A stretch of 64,000 nucleotides of DNA from Leguminivora glycinivorella (lineage: Eukaryota > Arthropoda > Insecta > Lepidoptera > Tortricidae). Positions 29,201 to 31,640 of the stretch are shown here, in pieces (positions within the stretch are counted from its first letter, which is position 1; every line of letters begins with the position of its first letter). The DNA lies in NCBI RefSeq assembly GCF_023078275.1, contig NC_062996.1, forward strand, positions 4,774,001-4,838,000, read 5' to 3'. Both the position numbers and the translations under genes were made by a program. Below the pieces are notes generated by a model that saw only the letters and a list, made by a program, of their open reading frames with translations, ran no database searches and was not told where the DNA came from.

Positions 29201-29943
29201 TTCGTGGATGTCAGCTGCTACTTCGTTGGTAGGTTGTGGCTTCATACTTCGTCAGACGATGGTTCAGAAACTATTGTCGAAGATAGGCGGGAGTCTATAG
29301 GCTCTATAGCGGCCATATAATGAATCTTCGTGGATGTCAGCTGCTACTTCGTTGGTAGGTTGAGGAATGTATCATATTTGGTCAGATGATGGATTAGAAG
29401 CTAGAGGCTTCCTGAAGAGAGATGAGTATCTGTGTAGTGAACCTTCATATATGTCAGCTGCCAATTAGTTGGTGGTTTAAGGAAGGTTTCATTGTCAGAT
29501 GATAGTTTAGAAACTATTGTCAGAGAGAAGTGGGTGTCTGTATAGTGAACTTTCGTGGATGTCAGCTGCCAATGCGTTGGTGGCTTAAGGAATGTGTCAT
29601 ACTTTGTGAGATGATGGTTTAGAAGCTAGTGAGAGGCTTCCTATAGTAAAGCAGGTGTCTTCAGGGCTCCGACGGAGTCGAGCGGGCGTTACGTAGCCTG
29701 CGGGTCTGAGAACAACGCGCTGTACGTGTACTACGCGGGCCTGTCCAAGCCGCTACTGGCGCATCGGTTTGACGCTGTCAGAGGATTCCTAGAGAGAGGT
29801 GGGTGTAGTGAACCTTCGTGGATGTCAGCTGCTACTTCGTTGGTAGGTGTAGGCCTGCCATCGAGGAAGAGTCTCTGAGAGACACATAGGTATTACTCGC
29901 GGCCAACAGCCAGGGTACTATAAAAGTACTGGAACTCATCTAA
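2029..29943 (+). CDS. COP1: COP1 E3 ubiquitin ligase gene (5' end outside window), exons spread over 28 kb
   Basis: Gene-level entry; exons are listed separately. COP1 (RFWD2) is a RING / coiled-coil / WD40 ubiquitin ligase that, with DDB1-CUL4 and other partners, targets transcription factors for degradation. Conceptual translation of successive plus-strand exons follows the animal COP1 order: end of RING (RCPKC), coiled coil, linker, [102 protein letters not shown], and [15 protein letters not shown] then stop. Exon-to-exon phases agree throughout except near the 3' end. The first exon(s), with the start codon and the first zinc ligands of the RING, lie upstream. Two segments (before 29665 and before 29890) were not found. 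Introns are heavily invaded by transposons. No frame-breaking mutation was seen in the exons found. Confidence 0.93.
2342..2823. mobile_element. MITE with TA target duplication (copy 1; copy 2 at 23472)
   Basis: Termini TTGTCCCAGATTTGTAAG and CTTACAAATCTGGGACTAA form inverted repeats flanked by TA on both sides, the Tc1/mariner signature. It is very similar along its whole length to 23472-23953 (482 bp). No ORF. It lies in the COP1 intron after exon 2029. Confidence 0.85.
3005..3147. mobile_element. Hairpin element
   Basis: GCCACGACATTGGTCTAAGC followed by GCGACAGCGGTGAGCGG at left, with its near-complement (CCGCTCACCGGTGTCGCGC then TTAGACCAATGTCGTGGC) at right. The arms are about 50 nt and the loop about 40 nt. 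Confidence 0.8.
3255..3480 (-). mobile_element. tRNA-derived SINE
   Basis: On the minus strand GCCTCCGTGGCGCAGTTGG (A box) and GGTTCGAGTCCTGCCGGAGG (B box and acceptor stem) resemble a tRNA, but no sound anticodon arm is formed. A SINE head is therefore more likely than a tRNA gene. Confidence 0.65.
3581..3754 (+). CDS. COP1: COP1 exon: coiled-coil segment
   Basis: The acceptor is a T-run followed by CCTACCCAG; the donor is AAG|GTGAGT. The 58 codons read [19 protein letters not shown], then a Gln-rich helix, then [14 protein letters not shown]. This matches the COP1 coiled coil (animal homologues have KKKQLEAESHAAQ followed by EQLEQIQKEL). Entry and exit phases are both 0. The last 69 nt of this exon plus about 94 nt of intron form the unit of the tandem array that follows, so this is copy 1 of the array. 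Confidence 0.92.
3686..5235 (+). repeat. Tandem array A: about 10 copies of COP1 exon 3' end + donor + intron (162-163 bp)
   Basis: Units start (TTGCAACAG) at 3686, 3849, 4011, 4174, 4337, 4500, 4662, 4825, 4985 and 5148, so the period is 163 bp, with 162 or 160 in some copies. Each full unit holds 69 nt of exon (23 codons from [12 protein letters not shown] to the LK end), a donor, intron sequence, then a pyrimidine-rich stretch ending CAGACAG just before the next TTG. Donors are GTGAGT or GTGAGC in copies 1, 3, 4, 5, 7 and 9 but GTACTG in copies 2, 6 and 8. Copy 8 has lost 2 nt in its exon part. Copy 10 diverges after GTGGCT and is cut by a MITE at 5238. Copies are nearly identical, so the expansion is recent or homogenised. 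Confidence 0.95.
5238..5837. mobile_element. Tc1/mariner-like MITE, interrupted by a LINE fragment
   Basis: Inverted termini ATAGGCTAGTTTCCTA and TAGGAAACTAGCCTAT are flanked by TA on both sides (5236-5237, 5838-5839). The second copy at 43893-44147 is only 255 bp. The difference is a LINE 3' fragment at about 5388-5723, plus minor changes. It truncates the last unit of tandem array A. Confidence 0.88.
5388..5723 (+). mobile_element. LINE 3' fragment nested in MITE
   Basis: An 80-codon open stretch (5394-5636) contains [18 protein letters not shown] and [15 protein letters not shown], the typical C-terminal end of insect non-LTR reverse transcriptases. It is followed by GGCGGGCCGTATACCTGTTT, GCCACCGACGTGGTAT and an A-run. 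It is severely 5'-truncated and sits inside the MITE relative to the intact copy at 43893. Confidence 0.85.
5948..6429. mobile_element. hAT-like MITE, poly-T/poly-A rich, 8-bp TSD TGCTTGGC
   Basis: It starts TAGGGTTGTAAA and ends TTTATAACCCTA. The flanks are an exact 8-bp duplication TGCTTGGC (5940-5947, 6430-6437), the hAT signature. The interior consists of runs such as GGTTTTTTTTC and GAAAAAAAACC. A second, inverted copy is at 30471-30984. It ends 38 nt upstream of the COP1 acceptor at 6467. Confidence 0.9.
6468..6560 (+). CDS. COP1: Probable COP1 linker exon
   Basis: A 93-nt open stretch between a TTATTGGCAG acceptor and an AAG|GTGAGG donor reads [20 protein letters not shown] and ends with ALRK. 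Phases 0 and 0 fit between the coiled-coil exon (exit 0) and the exon at 8227 (entry 0). The sequence loosely resembles the D-I-K-x-x-E-x-x-S-G-L-Y-S-P-x-S-E-D stretch after the COP1 coiled coil. A MITE ends only 38 nt upstream of the acceptor. This is less certain than the conserved exons, because the region is poorly conserved. Confidence 0.65.
6611..7172 (+). mobile_element. tRNA-derived SINE (family 1), interrupted at 6633-6861
   Basis: The head GCGCTGGTAGCCTAGCGG, continuing after the insertion with CTAGCGGTAAGTAC and GTCGCGGGTTAGAACCCCGG (B box), then a shared body (TGTCATTTGATATTTACCAG, GGCAGTCGCTTTCGTAAAAC), ending in GATGATGAT. Other copies: 43063-43385 (minus) and 62641-62820 (5' part). 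Confidence 0.85.
6633..6861. mobile_element. Non-autonomous element E nested in SINE
   Basis: Begins CACACCTCGGACAC and ends near TATACTGTG. The SINE sequence CTAGCGG is duplicated on both sides (7-8 bp, one mismatch at 8). A second copy at about 10897-13645 is interrupted by a LINE, and an inverted fragment lies at 48580-48660. Confidence 0.75.
7177..7310 (+). mobile_element. tRNA-derived SINE (family 2)
   Basis: GGCTCCGATGGCCGAGTGGT and a B-box-like GGTTCTATTCCAGCTCGG, then GGTCACTTTTTCTTTGTATA. The second copy is at 40048-40172 with a better B box (GGTTCGATTCC). Resembles a tRNA-Leu/Ser-type head, but no complete tRNA forms. Confidence 0.8.
7495..7770. repeat. Inverted pair of SINE family 3 tails
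   Basis: TAGGACATTCTTACACAGAT ... GGTAAGCTCAAGAAGG at left, and its complement CCTTCTTGAGCTTACCGTGG ... GAATGTCCTGTAATATTTAT at right. This is the tail of the tRNA-derived SINE family seen complete at 16622-16850. Confidence 0.75.
7870..8195. mobile_element. Fold-back element just upstream of COP1 exon 8227
   Basis: Termini CATTTCTTTTTTTTTTGCC and GGCAAAAAAAAAAGAAATG are inverted. The interior matches the inverted copy at 38435-38725 (GGAAATTCTGGGACACTTTT, GTGAGATTGAAAGTACTCG). It ends about 33 nt before the acceptor. Confidence 0.75.
8227..8336 (+). CDS. COP1: COP1 linker exon (acidic, Ser/Ala rich)
   Basis: The acceptor is TTACTTTAG and the donor is AACAG|GTAAGT. It reads [20 protein letters not shown], an acidic/glycine stretch, and ends NPLHN. 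Exit phase 2 joins to the next exon to give NST-FNRW, matching the YNST-x-x-x-RRKRL of vertebrate COP1. The linker before the AHFEDL motif is disordered in homologues, which fits this composition. A fold-back element ends about 33 nt upstream of the acceptor. Confidence 0.8.
8428..8512 (+). mobile_element. LINE 3'-UTR remnant
   Basis: TGGTAGAGAATGCCTTATGG ... TTTTGTGCAATAAAGG then A-rich; a similar remnant is at 15057-15132. Only the 3' end is present, typical of target-primed insertion with extreme 5' truncation. Confidence 0.65.
8512..8690 (+). repeat. Dispersed repeat D (about 200 bp), partial copy
   Basis: Shared blocks CTCCCGACTAACTCAGC-type, GTTCGGGAGCTACGATGCCA, CAGACAGACACGTCAAACTT and CACCCCGTCGTTTTTGCGTC. 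Other copies: 17936-18140, 32325-32520, 46150-46345, 55570-55805 and 62196-62440 (inverted). No ORF; family unassigned. Confidence 0.8.
8690..9010. repeat. Dispersed repeat F, divergent copy
   Basis: GTCTAAGAAAAAAACGTACC ... GGTACGGTGGCCTAGATGGC ... GCTAATATTAATATTTGACA. Related copies: 16270-16515, 50781-51400 and 56111-57020. Confidence 0.75.
9231..9436 (+). CDS. COP1: COP1 exon: [15 protein letters not shown] motif and Thr/Val linker
   Basis: The exon lies between a TTTATTCTAG acceptor and the donor at 9437 (CTT|GTAAGC). It reads [20 protein letters not shown], then AHRADELYF and a linker containing an internal short repeat ([11 protein letters not shown]), ending [13 protein letters not shown]. 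The first part matches the conserved RKRLTAHFEDLEQCYF of COP1. Entry phase is 2 and exit phase 1, consistent with both neighbours. The last part of the exon with its donor is the unit of tandem array B, so this is copy 1. Confidence 0.92.
9366..10896 (+). repeat. Tandem array B: 12 copies of a 131-bp exon-end/donor/intron unit
   Basis: The donor GTAAG recurs at 9437, 9568, 9699, 9830, 9961, 10092, 10223, 10354, 10485, 10616, 10747 and 10881; every step is 131 bp except the last (134). Each unit carries exon-like sequence ending in the NDPT codons, the donor, and intron sequence (CCCCGTTGAAATTTACC and the GTGGCAGCTGACGT block). There is higher-order structure: units 2-3 match units 7-8 (offset 655 bp, five units) at diagnostic variants such as TTATCAGAAATG and CCAATTT. 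The twelfth unit's intron is split by an insertion, and its remainder (GAGTGGCAGCTGACGTC) reappears near 13650. Confidence 0.95.
10994..13078 (+). CDS. LINE reverse transcriptase ORF (5'-truncated but open)
   Basis: 694 codons are open; the first few (MKYD) come from the host element and the rest from the LINE. Reverse transcriptase motifs are in order: [15 protein letters not shown] (about residue 195), [13 protein letters not shown] and [18 protein letters not shown] (about 235-270), [20 protein letters not shown] (about 318), [15 protein letters not shown] (about 378) and [10 protein letters not shown] (catalytic YADD, about 410). The C-terminal connection/thumb region follows ([29 protein letters not shown]). 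The family is jockey/CR1-like by general resemblance. There are no internal stops or frameshifts, so insertion is recent, although the copy cannot be autonomous. Confidence 0.9.
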   Translation: MKYDIWDTILNTSDVNKSVDIFYNTLNDCFVKFVPMSRPKNDSYPIWYSSSLIKIIKEKTKVHRRWKKFLNPRDYDEFSMLRARQKLVQNECFQRFSNNTESYIKRSPKFFWKYVKSKRGGSNYPNSFNLGSNHYNNGVDICNAFNTFFESVFDTTSSSCNPNNSHLSNNRCDDLSSIDVTCEIVLSLLKRLDKTKGPGCDGIPPIFLSSCAESLAYPLTLLFQQSLKSCIFPSIWKKAHIIPIHKKGSKSNIENYRPISILNTIGKLFESIIYKQIYPIVSLGISDKQHGFLKGRSTVSNLACFTNHVLTEMEGGGQVDVIYTDFEKAFDRVNHAILLMKLEALGIHGDLLRWVESYLINRSQAVVLGGFRSDYIDIPSGVPQGSHLGPLFYNAYIYDIDTCFLTARHLLYADDKKVFMRIKSIADCELLQNDLNNLVEYYCRNKITISVTKCQSISFTRSLKPIIYPYHFNGVTVNRVDVVRDLGVILDSKMTMRDHVDSIVNRSYRSLGFVMRTCKPFHSLSCLKVVYYAYVRSILEYASPIWSVCYAVHKERIERIQKRFIAHLNYKFKKTSVGYKGNCREYDLISLEDRRKMSDMSLLFDIIRNRLDCPELLSSLSFRVPRRRTRHTTLFHVPFHTTNYGSNSVLSRIPHLYNTEFSSSDPFIGSKHRYKKDIYAILLSENENFNETET
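11007..13533 (+). mobile_element. 5'-truncated non-LTR retrotransposon (LINE)
   Basis: The insertion in element E is flanked by ATGACA on both sides, a plausible short target duplication. It lacks the endonuclease part and ORF1 and begins within ORF2. After the stop at 13078 comes a 3' UTR of about 450 nt with A-rich simple repeats, ending TAAAAAATAA. Orientation is the same as COP1. Confidence 0.85.
13896..14163. mobile_element. ATAC-repeat-associated element
   Basis: A TACATACATACA simple repeat, CACGCCTGTATCCCATAAAG, GGGGTAGGCAGAGCACATGA, then GTCGCCTTCTACGACACCCA and GGTGGTGAAATTCTTAACCC. Other copies: 28468-28690 (inverted), 36518-36765 and a fragment at 53340-53390. Non-coding, class unknown. 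Confidence 0.75.
14221..14760. mobile_element. Long inverted-repeat element with arms of about 170 bp
   Basis: Left arm 14225-14394 (TGAAATAAAACTATGGAAAC ... AACCATGACCACAAATAA) pairs with right arm about 14558-14728. The spacer contains a 61-bp direct repeat (TTAATGTAGATTAATTGGTT twice). A single-arm copy is at 49367-49560. The minus-strand open frame over it (14558-15004) is not a gene. Confidence 0.85.
14839..15013 (+). CDS. COP1: COP1 exon: Pro/Ser linker and [14 protein letters not shown]
   Basis: The acceptor is TTTATTTCCAG and the donor TACAG|GTTACT. It reads [20 protein letters not shown], a Pro/Ala/Ser-rich stretch, then [16 protein letters not shown]. The end matches LDEFQECLSKFTRY of vertebrate COP1, just before the WD40 domain. 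Entry phase 1 and exit phase 2 fit its neighbours. An inverted-repeat element ends about 80 nt upstream. Confidence 0.92.
15014..15587 (+). other. COP1 intron with LINE tail and a GAACGA/CGTTC-rich repeat
   Basis: 15057-15132 is a LINE 3' tail (GAGAATGCCTCATGGCATGG ... GTGCAATAAAG). 15165-15555 is an unassigned stretch rich in short TTCGTT/GAACGA words, perhaps a MITE. No coding signal. Confidence 0.5.
15588..15661 (+). CDS. COP1: COP1 exon: start of WD40 region ([11 protein letters not shown])
   Basis: A 74-nt exon after TTATTTTCAG, ending ATAG|GTTAGT. It reads [20 protein letters not shown] then VSTI. This aligns with [20 protein letters not shown] of COP1. Phases are 2 in and 1 out, consistent with both neighbours. 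Confidence 0.92.
15822..15988 (+). CDS. COP1: COP1 exon: WD40 blade ([20 protein letters not shown])
   Basis: The acceptor is ATATTTCCAG and the donor AAG|GTAGTG. It reads [40 protein letters not shown], then [15 protein letters not shown]. It matches the first WD40 blade of COP1 almost residue for residue. Entry phase is 1 and exit phase 0. Confidence 0.95.
16045..16262 (-). mobile_element. SINE family 3 (inverted copy, truncated head)
   Basis: AAATAAATATTGGGGGACAC, CAGATCAACACAGCCCCAAA, CCATGACTCAGGAACAAATA and GGGATTCGAACCTGGGACCG are the complement of the copy at 16622-16850. Confidence 0.8.
16270..16515. repeat. Repeat F copy between two inverted SINEs
   Basis: Contains GTCTAAGAAAAAAATGTACC, AAAAAGGTACGGTGACTTAG, AATATTAATATTTGATATAT and GCTGTCTATGCACTGTGATT, matching 51150-51380. 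Confidence 0.75.
16622..16850 (+). mobile_element. SINE family 3, most complete copy
   Basis: tRNA-like head (GACCGGTCTGACGCAGTCGG A box; GGTCCCGGGTTCGAATCCCG B box), then GGGCATTTATTTGTGTGATG, GAGTCATGGATGTTTTCTAT, and the tail GTTGATCTGTGTAAGGTGTC ending TTTATTTATTT. Other copies: 38855-39000, 59098-59312 (minus), and tails at 7495-7770, 18306-18370 and 55845-55905. Confidence 0.85.
17111..17253. repeat. Imperfect hairpin
   Basis: ACAATAGTATTTTATACAAT ... TTTAGGCCAC pairs imperfectly with GTGGCCTAATAG ... TATTGTATACAATACT; loop GAAGCTTGCCGA. Probably an old MITE. Confidence 0.6.
17728..17918 (+). CDS. COP1: COP1 exon: WD40 blades ([12 protein letters not shown] / [11 protein letters not shown])
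   Basis: The acceptor is a T-run ending TTAACAG; the donor is GAGAG|GTAAGA. It reads [20 protein letters not shown], then [20 protein letters not shown], then [12 protein letters not shown]. Two WD repeats typical of COP1 are visible (VAVWD and VKLW ends). Phase is 0 in and 2 out. The last 53 nt and the donor are duplicated at 18236. Confidence 0.95.
17936..18140 (+). repeat. Dispersed repeat D, near-complete copy
   Basis: Starts CTAACCACAAAATTAAAATT, runs through CCCCCGACCGCGACATAG, and ends CGTTTTTGCGTCGGGGGTTA. It splits the two copies of the COP1 exon end (17866/18236). Confidence 0.85.
18236..18294 (+). repeat. Duplicate of the 3' end and donor of the preceding COP1 exon
   Basis: 59 bp (GCTAGCGGGTCGGAC through GAGAGGTAAGA) are identical to 17866-17924, starting 370 bp downstream. 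The copy includes the last 18 codons of the exon and its splice donor. The intervening intron holds a dispersed repeat (17936-18140), so the original tandem unit was probably about 165 bp. No convincing acceptor precedes the copy, so it is likely not a functional exon. Confidence 0.93.
18988..19910 (+). pseudogene. LINE ORF1 (coiled-coil nucleic-acid-binding protein), one likely frameshift
   Basis: The main open part, 19098-19910 (270 codons), begins [14 protein letters not shown], has a long heptad-rich coiled coil (about residues 15-120: [31 protein letters not shown]), then an RRM-like segment ([14 protein letters not shown] is read as [36 protein letters not shown]). It fits ORF1 proteins of CR1/jockey-type LINEs. 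A short upstream frame (18988-19098, [15 protein letters not shown]) ends at TAA overlapping the later ATG (TAATG), so either the two were once joined or ORF1 starts at 19098. The ORF1 stop overlaps the open ORF2 frame. Confidence 0.8.
20021..22782 (+). pseudogene. LINE ORF2 endonuclease/reverse transcriptase with a C-terminal frameshift
   Basis: 724 codons from 20021. The same frame is open upstream to the ORF1 stop and includes LYANARSI, so the true start is earlier. The apurinic-type endonuclease shows TETW (about residue 26), GDFN (about 127) and SDH (about 190). The reverse transcriptase shows [65 protein letters not shown] and LYADDTSLF (catalytic YADD near residue 647). Near 22140-22200 the frame is lost; the C-terminal part continues in another frame at 22216-22782 ([30 protein letters not shown]). 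At least one frameshift therefore makes this copy defective. Confidence 0.88.
22831..23471. other. AT-rich intron sequence, no gene seen
   Basis: A/T-rich simple sequence (poly-A at 22921-22940), then unique-looking DNA. Short open frames here lack any recognisable motif. Confidence 0.5.
23472..23953. mobile_element. MITE with TA target duplication (copy 2)
   Basis: Same element as 2342-2823. Ends TTGTCCCAGAGCTGTAAG and CCGGGACAA, flanked by TA. High similarity over the full length indicates both moved as the same 482-bp unit. Confidence 0.88.
24030..24240 (+). mobile_element. LINE 3' fragment
   Basis: An open stretch reads [20 protein letters not shown] then [10 protein letters not shown] and TAG, the common end of insect LINE reverse transcriptases. 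It continues into CCTACCGGATTGTCCAATAG. Strongly 5'-truncated. Confidence 0.7.
24454..25431 (-). pseudogene. 5'-truncated LINE reverse transcriptase
   Basis: 325 codons on the minus strand, beginning within the reverse transcriptase ([19 protein letters not shown], then [11 protein letters not shown] with a FADD catalytic box) and running through the connection region ([38 protein letters not shown]) to a stop. No endonuclease or upstream RT motifs remain; the homology starts near 25440. It is antisense to COP1. Confidence 0.88.
25606..25727. mobile_element. Nearly perfect hairpin, arms of about 54 bp
   Basis: Left arm ATATAAATTTAAATAGATAT...GGGCCCACTGG (to 25659) pairs with the right arm from 25676 (CCAGTGGACCCTGTCG...) with one mismatch visible near the loop. 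The loop is 16 nt (25660-25675). It has MITE-like length and no ORF, and lies about 140 nt before COP1 exon 25869. Confidence 0.85.
25869..26024 (+). CDS. COP1: COP1 exon: WD40 blade with [14 protein letters not shown]
   Basis: The acceptor is TTTCCCCAG and the donor CACAG|GTAACT. It reads [40 protein letters not shown], then [11 protein letters not shown]. This matches COP1 SVASIEAKANVCCVKF followed by [17 protein letters not shown]. Entry and exit phases are both 2, fitting the exons at 17728 and 28330. The intron before it is about 8 kb and contains a nearly complete LINE. Confidence 0.95.
26065..26578. repeat. Dispersed repeat T (about 500 bp)
   Basis: TGTAGGGTTCCGTAGTTTTC ... GGGTACCCTAATAAAACATT ... 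GACTACGGAACCCTAAAA. An inverted copy at about 41995-42465 shares CATGTAAAGTGGGGGCTGAT, CAACGTGTGATATATTGTTG and AACTTGATAGGTTCAGTAG. The ends carry complementary GGGTTCCGTAG/CTACGGAACCC. Confidence 0.8.
26685..27245. repeat. Repeat Z copy 1, interrupted by a hAT-like MITE
   Basis: GTTACTACGTAAAACTCAGA ... GGTACGTGC, then after the insert CACGCGACTACACAGGCGGG, CTCGGCCACTTGTTACCTCG, ending GACGTAGG. The second copy starts at 63418 and is interrupted at a different site. Confidence 0.8.
26731..27122. mobile_element. hAT-like MITE (AACCGGTT-rich), 8-bp TSD
   Basis: Ends AGGGCTCGGATACCGG and CCGGTTCCGAGCCTTGG. The flanks are GTACGTGC and GTACATGC (one difference); the uninterrupted repeat Z copy at 63450 has a single GTACGTGC. 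The interior has many ACCGGTTTA words. Confidence 0.85.
27315..27439. mobile_element. Short MITE (GGGGCCCATT ends)
   Basis: CAGGGGCCCATTTCTC at left, and GCGGAATGGGCCCCTG at right; the inner part has ACAAGTTACAAG and CTTGTAAATTGTAACTTGTA. No clear target duplication was seen. Confidence 0.7.
27560..28281. mobile_element. Inverted-repeat element with ~55-bp ends, next to COP1 exon 28330
   Basis: GTACTTTTGGCTGTTGAAAA ... GTGTAAACAAACC ... GCTGTCAAATTTGA at left; the right end is TGTCAAATTTGACAGC ... GGTTTGTTTACACTTTTCTC, AACTGCCAAAAGTAC. Internal halves are also inverted (TTGAGCTCACTACAA near 27670 and TAGTAGTGAGCTCAA near 27970). It ends 48 nt before the acceptor. Confidence 0.78.
28330..28411 (+). 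CDS. COP1: COP1 exon: WD40 blade (KAVSYVKF ... [11 protein letters not shown])
   Basis: The acceptor is TTGTTCACAG and the donor TGGAAG|GTAAGA. It reads [20 protein letters not shown] then SQLKLWK. It aligns with COP1 [26 protein letters not shown]. The exit phase is 0. The next expected segment (about 22 residues around the C-L-R-x-F-K-G-H and NEKNFVG motifs) was not found before the exon at 29665. Confidence 0.93.
28468..28690. mobile_element. ATAC-repeat-associated element (inverted copy)
   Basis: GGTAACGGGTTAAGAATTTC, GTGGGTGTCGTAGAAGGCGA, CATGTGCTCTGCCTACCCCT and ATTGTATGTATGTAT; the complement of 13896-14163. Confidence 0.8.
28745..29040 (-). mobile_element. LINE 3'-tail-like sequence (antisense), otherwise unassigned
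   Basis: An AAATAAAATAAATAAAAATA start followed by TGTTTTATTCTGTATCAACA resembles a reversed LINE tail. No COP1 exon was found here although one is expected in this intron. Confidence 0.45.
29058..29234 (+). repeat. Identical 177-bp duplicate of COP1 exon 29665, lacking its acceptor
   Basis: Positions 29058-29234 and 29672-29848 are identical over 177 bp. The first copy encodes the same [19 protein letters not shown] segment and carries the same donor (GAGAG|GTGGGT). Its 5' flank is different, with an in-frame TAA 9 nt before the GAG-TCG codons and no usable acceptor. It is therefore probably a non-functional partial copy. Between the copies, 29235-29664 holds about three decayed, roughly 125-bp units of the donor/intron part (GTGGATGTCAGCTGC blocks at about 29331, 29445 and 29558). 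Confidence 0.93.
29665..29798 (+). CDS. COP1: COP1 exon: WD40 blade ([19 protein letters not shown])
   Basis: This second, downstream copy has a credible acceptor (GTGTCTTCAG) and reads [40 protein letters not shown], then FLER, ending G|GTGGGT. It matches COP1 IACGSENNSLYLYYKGLSK. Entry phase is 2 and exit phase 1. The next exon found starts in phase 0, so a further short exon (the VSAVCWR region) is missing or unrecognised. Confidence 0.88.
29890..29943 (+). CDS. COP1: COP1 last exon ([19 protein letters not shown])
   Basis: An 18-codon stretch reading [17 protein letters not shown] then TAA matches the COP1 C-terminus ([17 protein letters not shown]). It follows a weak acceptor (GACACATAG), and an in-frame TAG lies directly upstream, so the exon must start at or very near 29890. 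A polyadenylation-type AATAAA occurs at 30127. Confidence 0.85.
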   Translation, partial: VLLAANSQGTIKVLELI

Positions 29944-30470
29944 AATATTAGAAATATTGGCTCAAATGTGGGTTTCTGTCACAAGTAGATCTTTTCCTAC
30001 AGAAATTATAATAATACTGTCCTTAATGCAAAACCATAATTACCCTTTAACCCTTAAATGCATAGTGATGTATATATGCATCATGCATTTTTGACTCTAT
30101 TGACAGCACGTCAAAATTAAAATTTAAATAAATCTTTCTCAAGGTCATGCATTTAAAGGTTAAACTTTTATGCCTACTAGGGTGTTTCTTACGATTTTCA
30201 GAATGTAATAACGCATATTCTGAACTTGAAATAAAACGACCGCAGCAAAATGGAAGCGCTGAACGGTTACACCGAACTATGTATGAAAGAAGTAAAATAA
30301 ATCAGATGCATGGAATAGTACAAATGTTTTGCGTGAATGGGCAAAATAGGCAGACGACAAATGAAAAAACGTGACCATTTTTGCTTTAACAGATTAAGGG
30401 CCAGTTGCATTAACCACATTTGACAGACAAATCATCGTCACGCAGCAGACGACTATGGAATAGGGTTGTA
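29944..30470. other. COP1 3' UTR and downstream DNA
   Basis: No gene-like frame was found. It contains the candidate poly(A) signal and AT-rich sequence. 30045-30160 contains words (CCTTAAATGCAT, ATATATGCATCA) shared with 47340-47860, suggesting a dispersed repeat. Confidence 0.5.
30127..30132 (+). promoter_or_regulatory. Candidate polyadenylation signal of COP1
   Basis: AATAAA about 184 nt after the COP1 stop codon. Such hexamers are frequent in this AT-rich DNA, so this is only the nearest plausible one. Confidence 0.35.
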
Positions 30471-30984
30471 AATAGAAAAAAAAAACAAATGTTTTTTTTT
30501 TCAGAATTGTGAAAAAAAAACCGAGCACCATGTTTTTTTTTTCTAAATATGGTTTTTTTTTTCAGATGAACAAATAATACGACAATAACGGTTTTTCGTG
30601 AGTTGTAACGTGTTTCAATAACAATAACGTACATTTTAATTCAATTAACATTCAGTATACAAACGTTTATTGGGGAATTCCCGATGCTGCGTGTAGCGTG
30701 GAGAGGCGGTGGTGTTGCCAACAGTAAATAGTGATAACTACCAACTACAGATTCTGTAAATGTTACTTTTATAAGACCAGAAATTAAAGTTATTTGATTA
30801 AATTCGTTTAATAGTTAACATTAAGTTTAAAAAACCGTATAAAAGTATTAACTACTTTGCAAATTTTGACATTTCGTACTTTAGAAAAAAAACATACTCC
30901 AGAAAAAAAACTGTTTTTTTTTTCACGGTTTTTTTTCATGTTTTTTTTTCAAGCCAGAAAAAAAACCATTTTTTTGCAACCCTA
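30471..30984. mobile_element. hAT-like MITE, second copy of the 5948 element, 8-bp TSD CTATGGAA
   Basis: Starts TAGGGTTGTAAA and ends TTTGCAACCCTA; flanked by exact CTATGGAA (30463-30470, 30985-30992). The interior is the reverse of 5948-6429 (CGTTTATTGGGGAATTCCCG; ATAAGACCAGAAATTAAAG). Confidence 0.92.
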
Positions 30985-31384
30985 CTATGGAACTTCCCAT
31001 ACAATAAAATTTAACGGTGACAGATAGTTTGATGCAACCGGCCCTAACAGATGAATCTGACTTTTTTCAGTACAAACAGTTGTATTTAGAGGATACAGGT
31101 GATTTCCGTTTCGATTAACAGTTAGAAATAAATCATGTCTGAATTTAGTACTTCCATTGACACTTAAAATTGTTCCAATTTTGGTCTCACTTTTGATATT
31201 TGACAATTCTTCTTTGTTATTCTACTTATATGGTTGCGGGCAACTAGTTCCAAATTATTTTTAAGGTTCCGTACCTCAAAAAGGAACGGATCACTGTTGT
31301 GTCTGTCTGTCCGGACGTTCGAATGTAACTGACCATTTTTTGGGCTCGTTACAATTACTTGACTAAAAACTGACAATCGATGCG

Positions 31385-31640
31385 GTTAGGCAGAATTCGT
31401 GTAGGCGCATTCAATTGGGATGGGGCGCATTTGGCAAGCTGGGTGATGTTTTCAAGTCCAAAATTCCACAGTCACTGAAAACCAGAGTCTACAACCAATG
31501 TGTCCTCCCAGTAATGACCTATGCGTGCGAGACATGGACGCTAACCGCTGGACGAATTCGCCAATTAAGAGTGGCCCAAAGAGCTATGGAGCGCGCGATG
31601 CTCGGGATTTCATTGCGAGACAGAAAGGCAGAATTCAGAT
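31385..31640 (+). mobile_element. RTE-type LINE 3' coding fragment
   Basis: The open frame from 31415 reads KIPQSLKTRVYNQCVLPVMT, then YACETWTLTAGRIRQLRVAQ and RAMERAMLGISLRDRK, characteristic of RTE-clade reverse transcriptase C-termini. Truncated at both ends; the downstream DNA is unrelated. Confidence 0.85.

Noticed and set aside
30147..30374. 75-codon frame with RPQQNGSAERLHRTMYERSK resembling an integrase fragment
   Set aside because: The PQQNG-AER-HRT pattern is like retrotransposon integrase cores, but only a few residues match and flanking coding is absent; too short to call a Ty1/copia relic with confidence.
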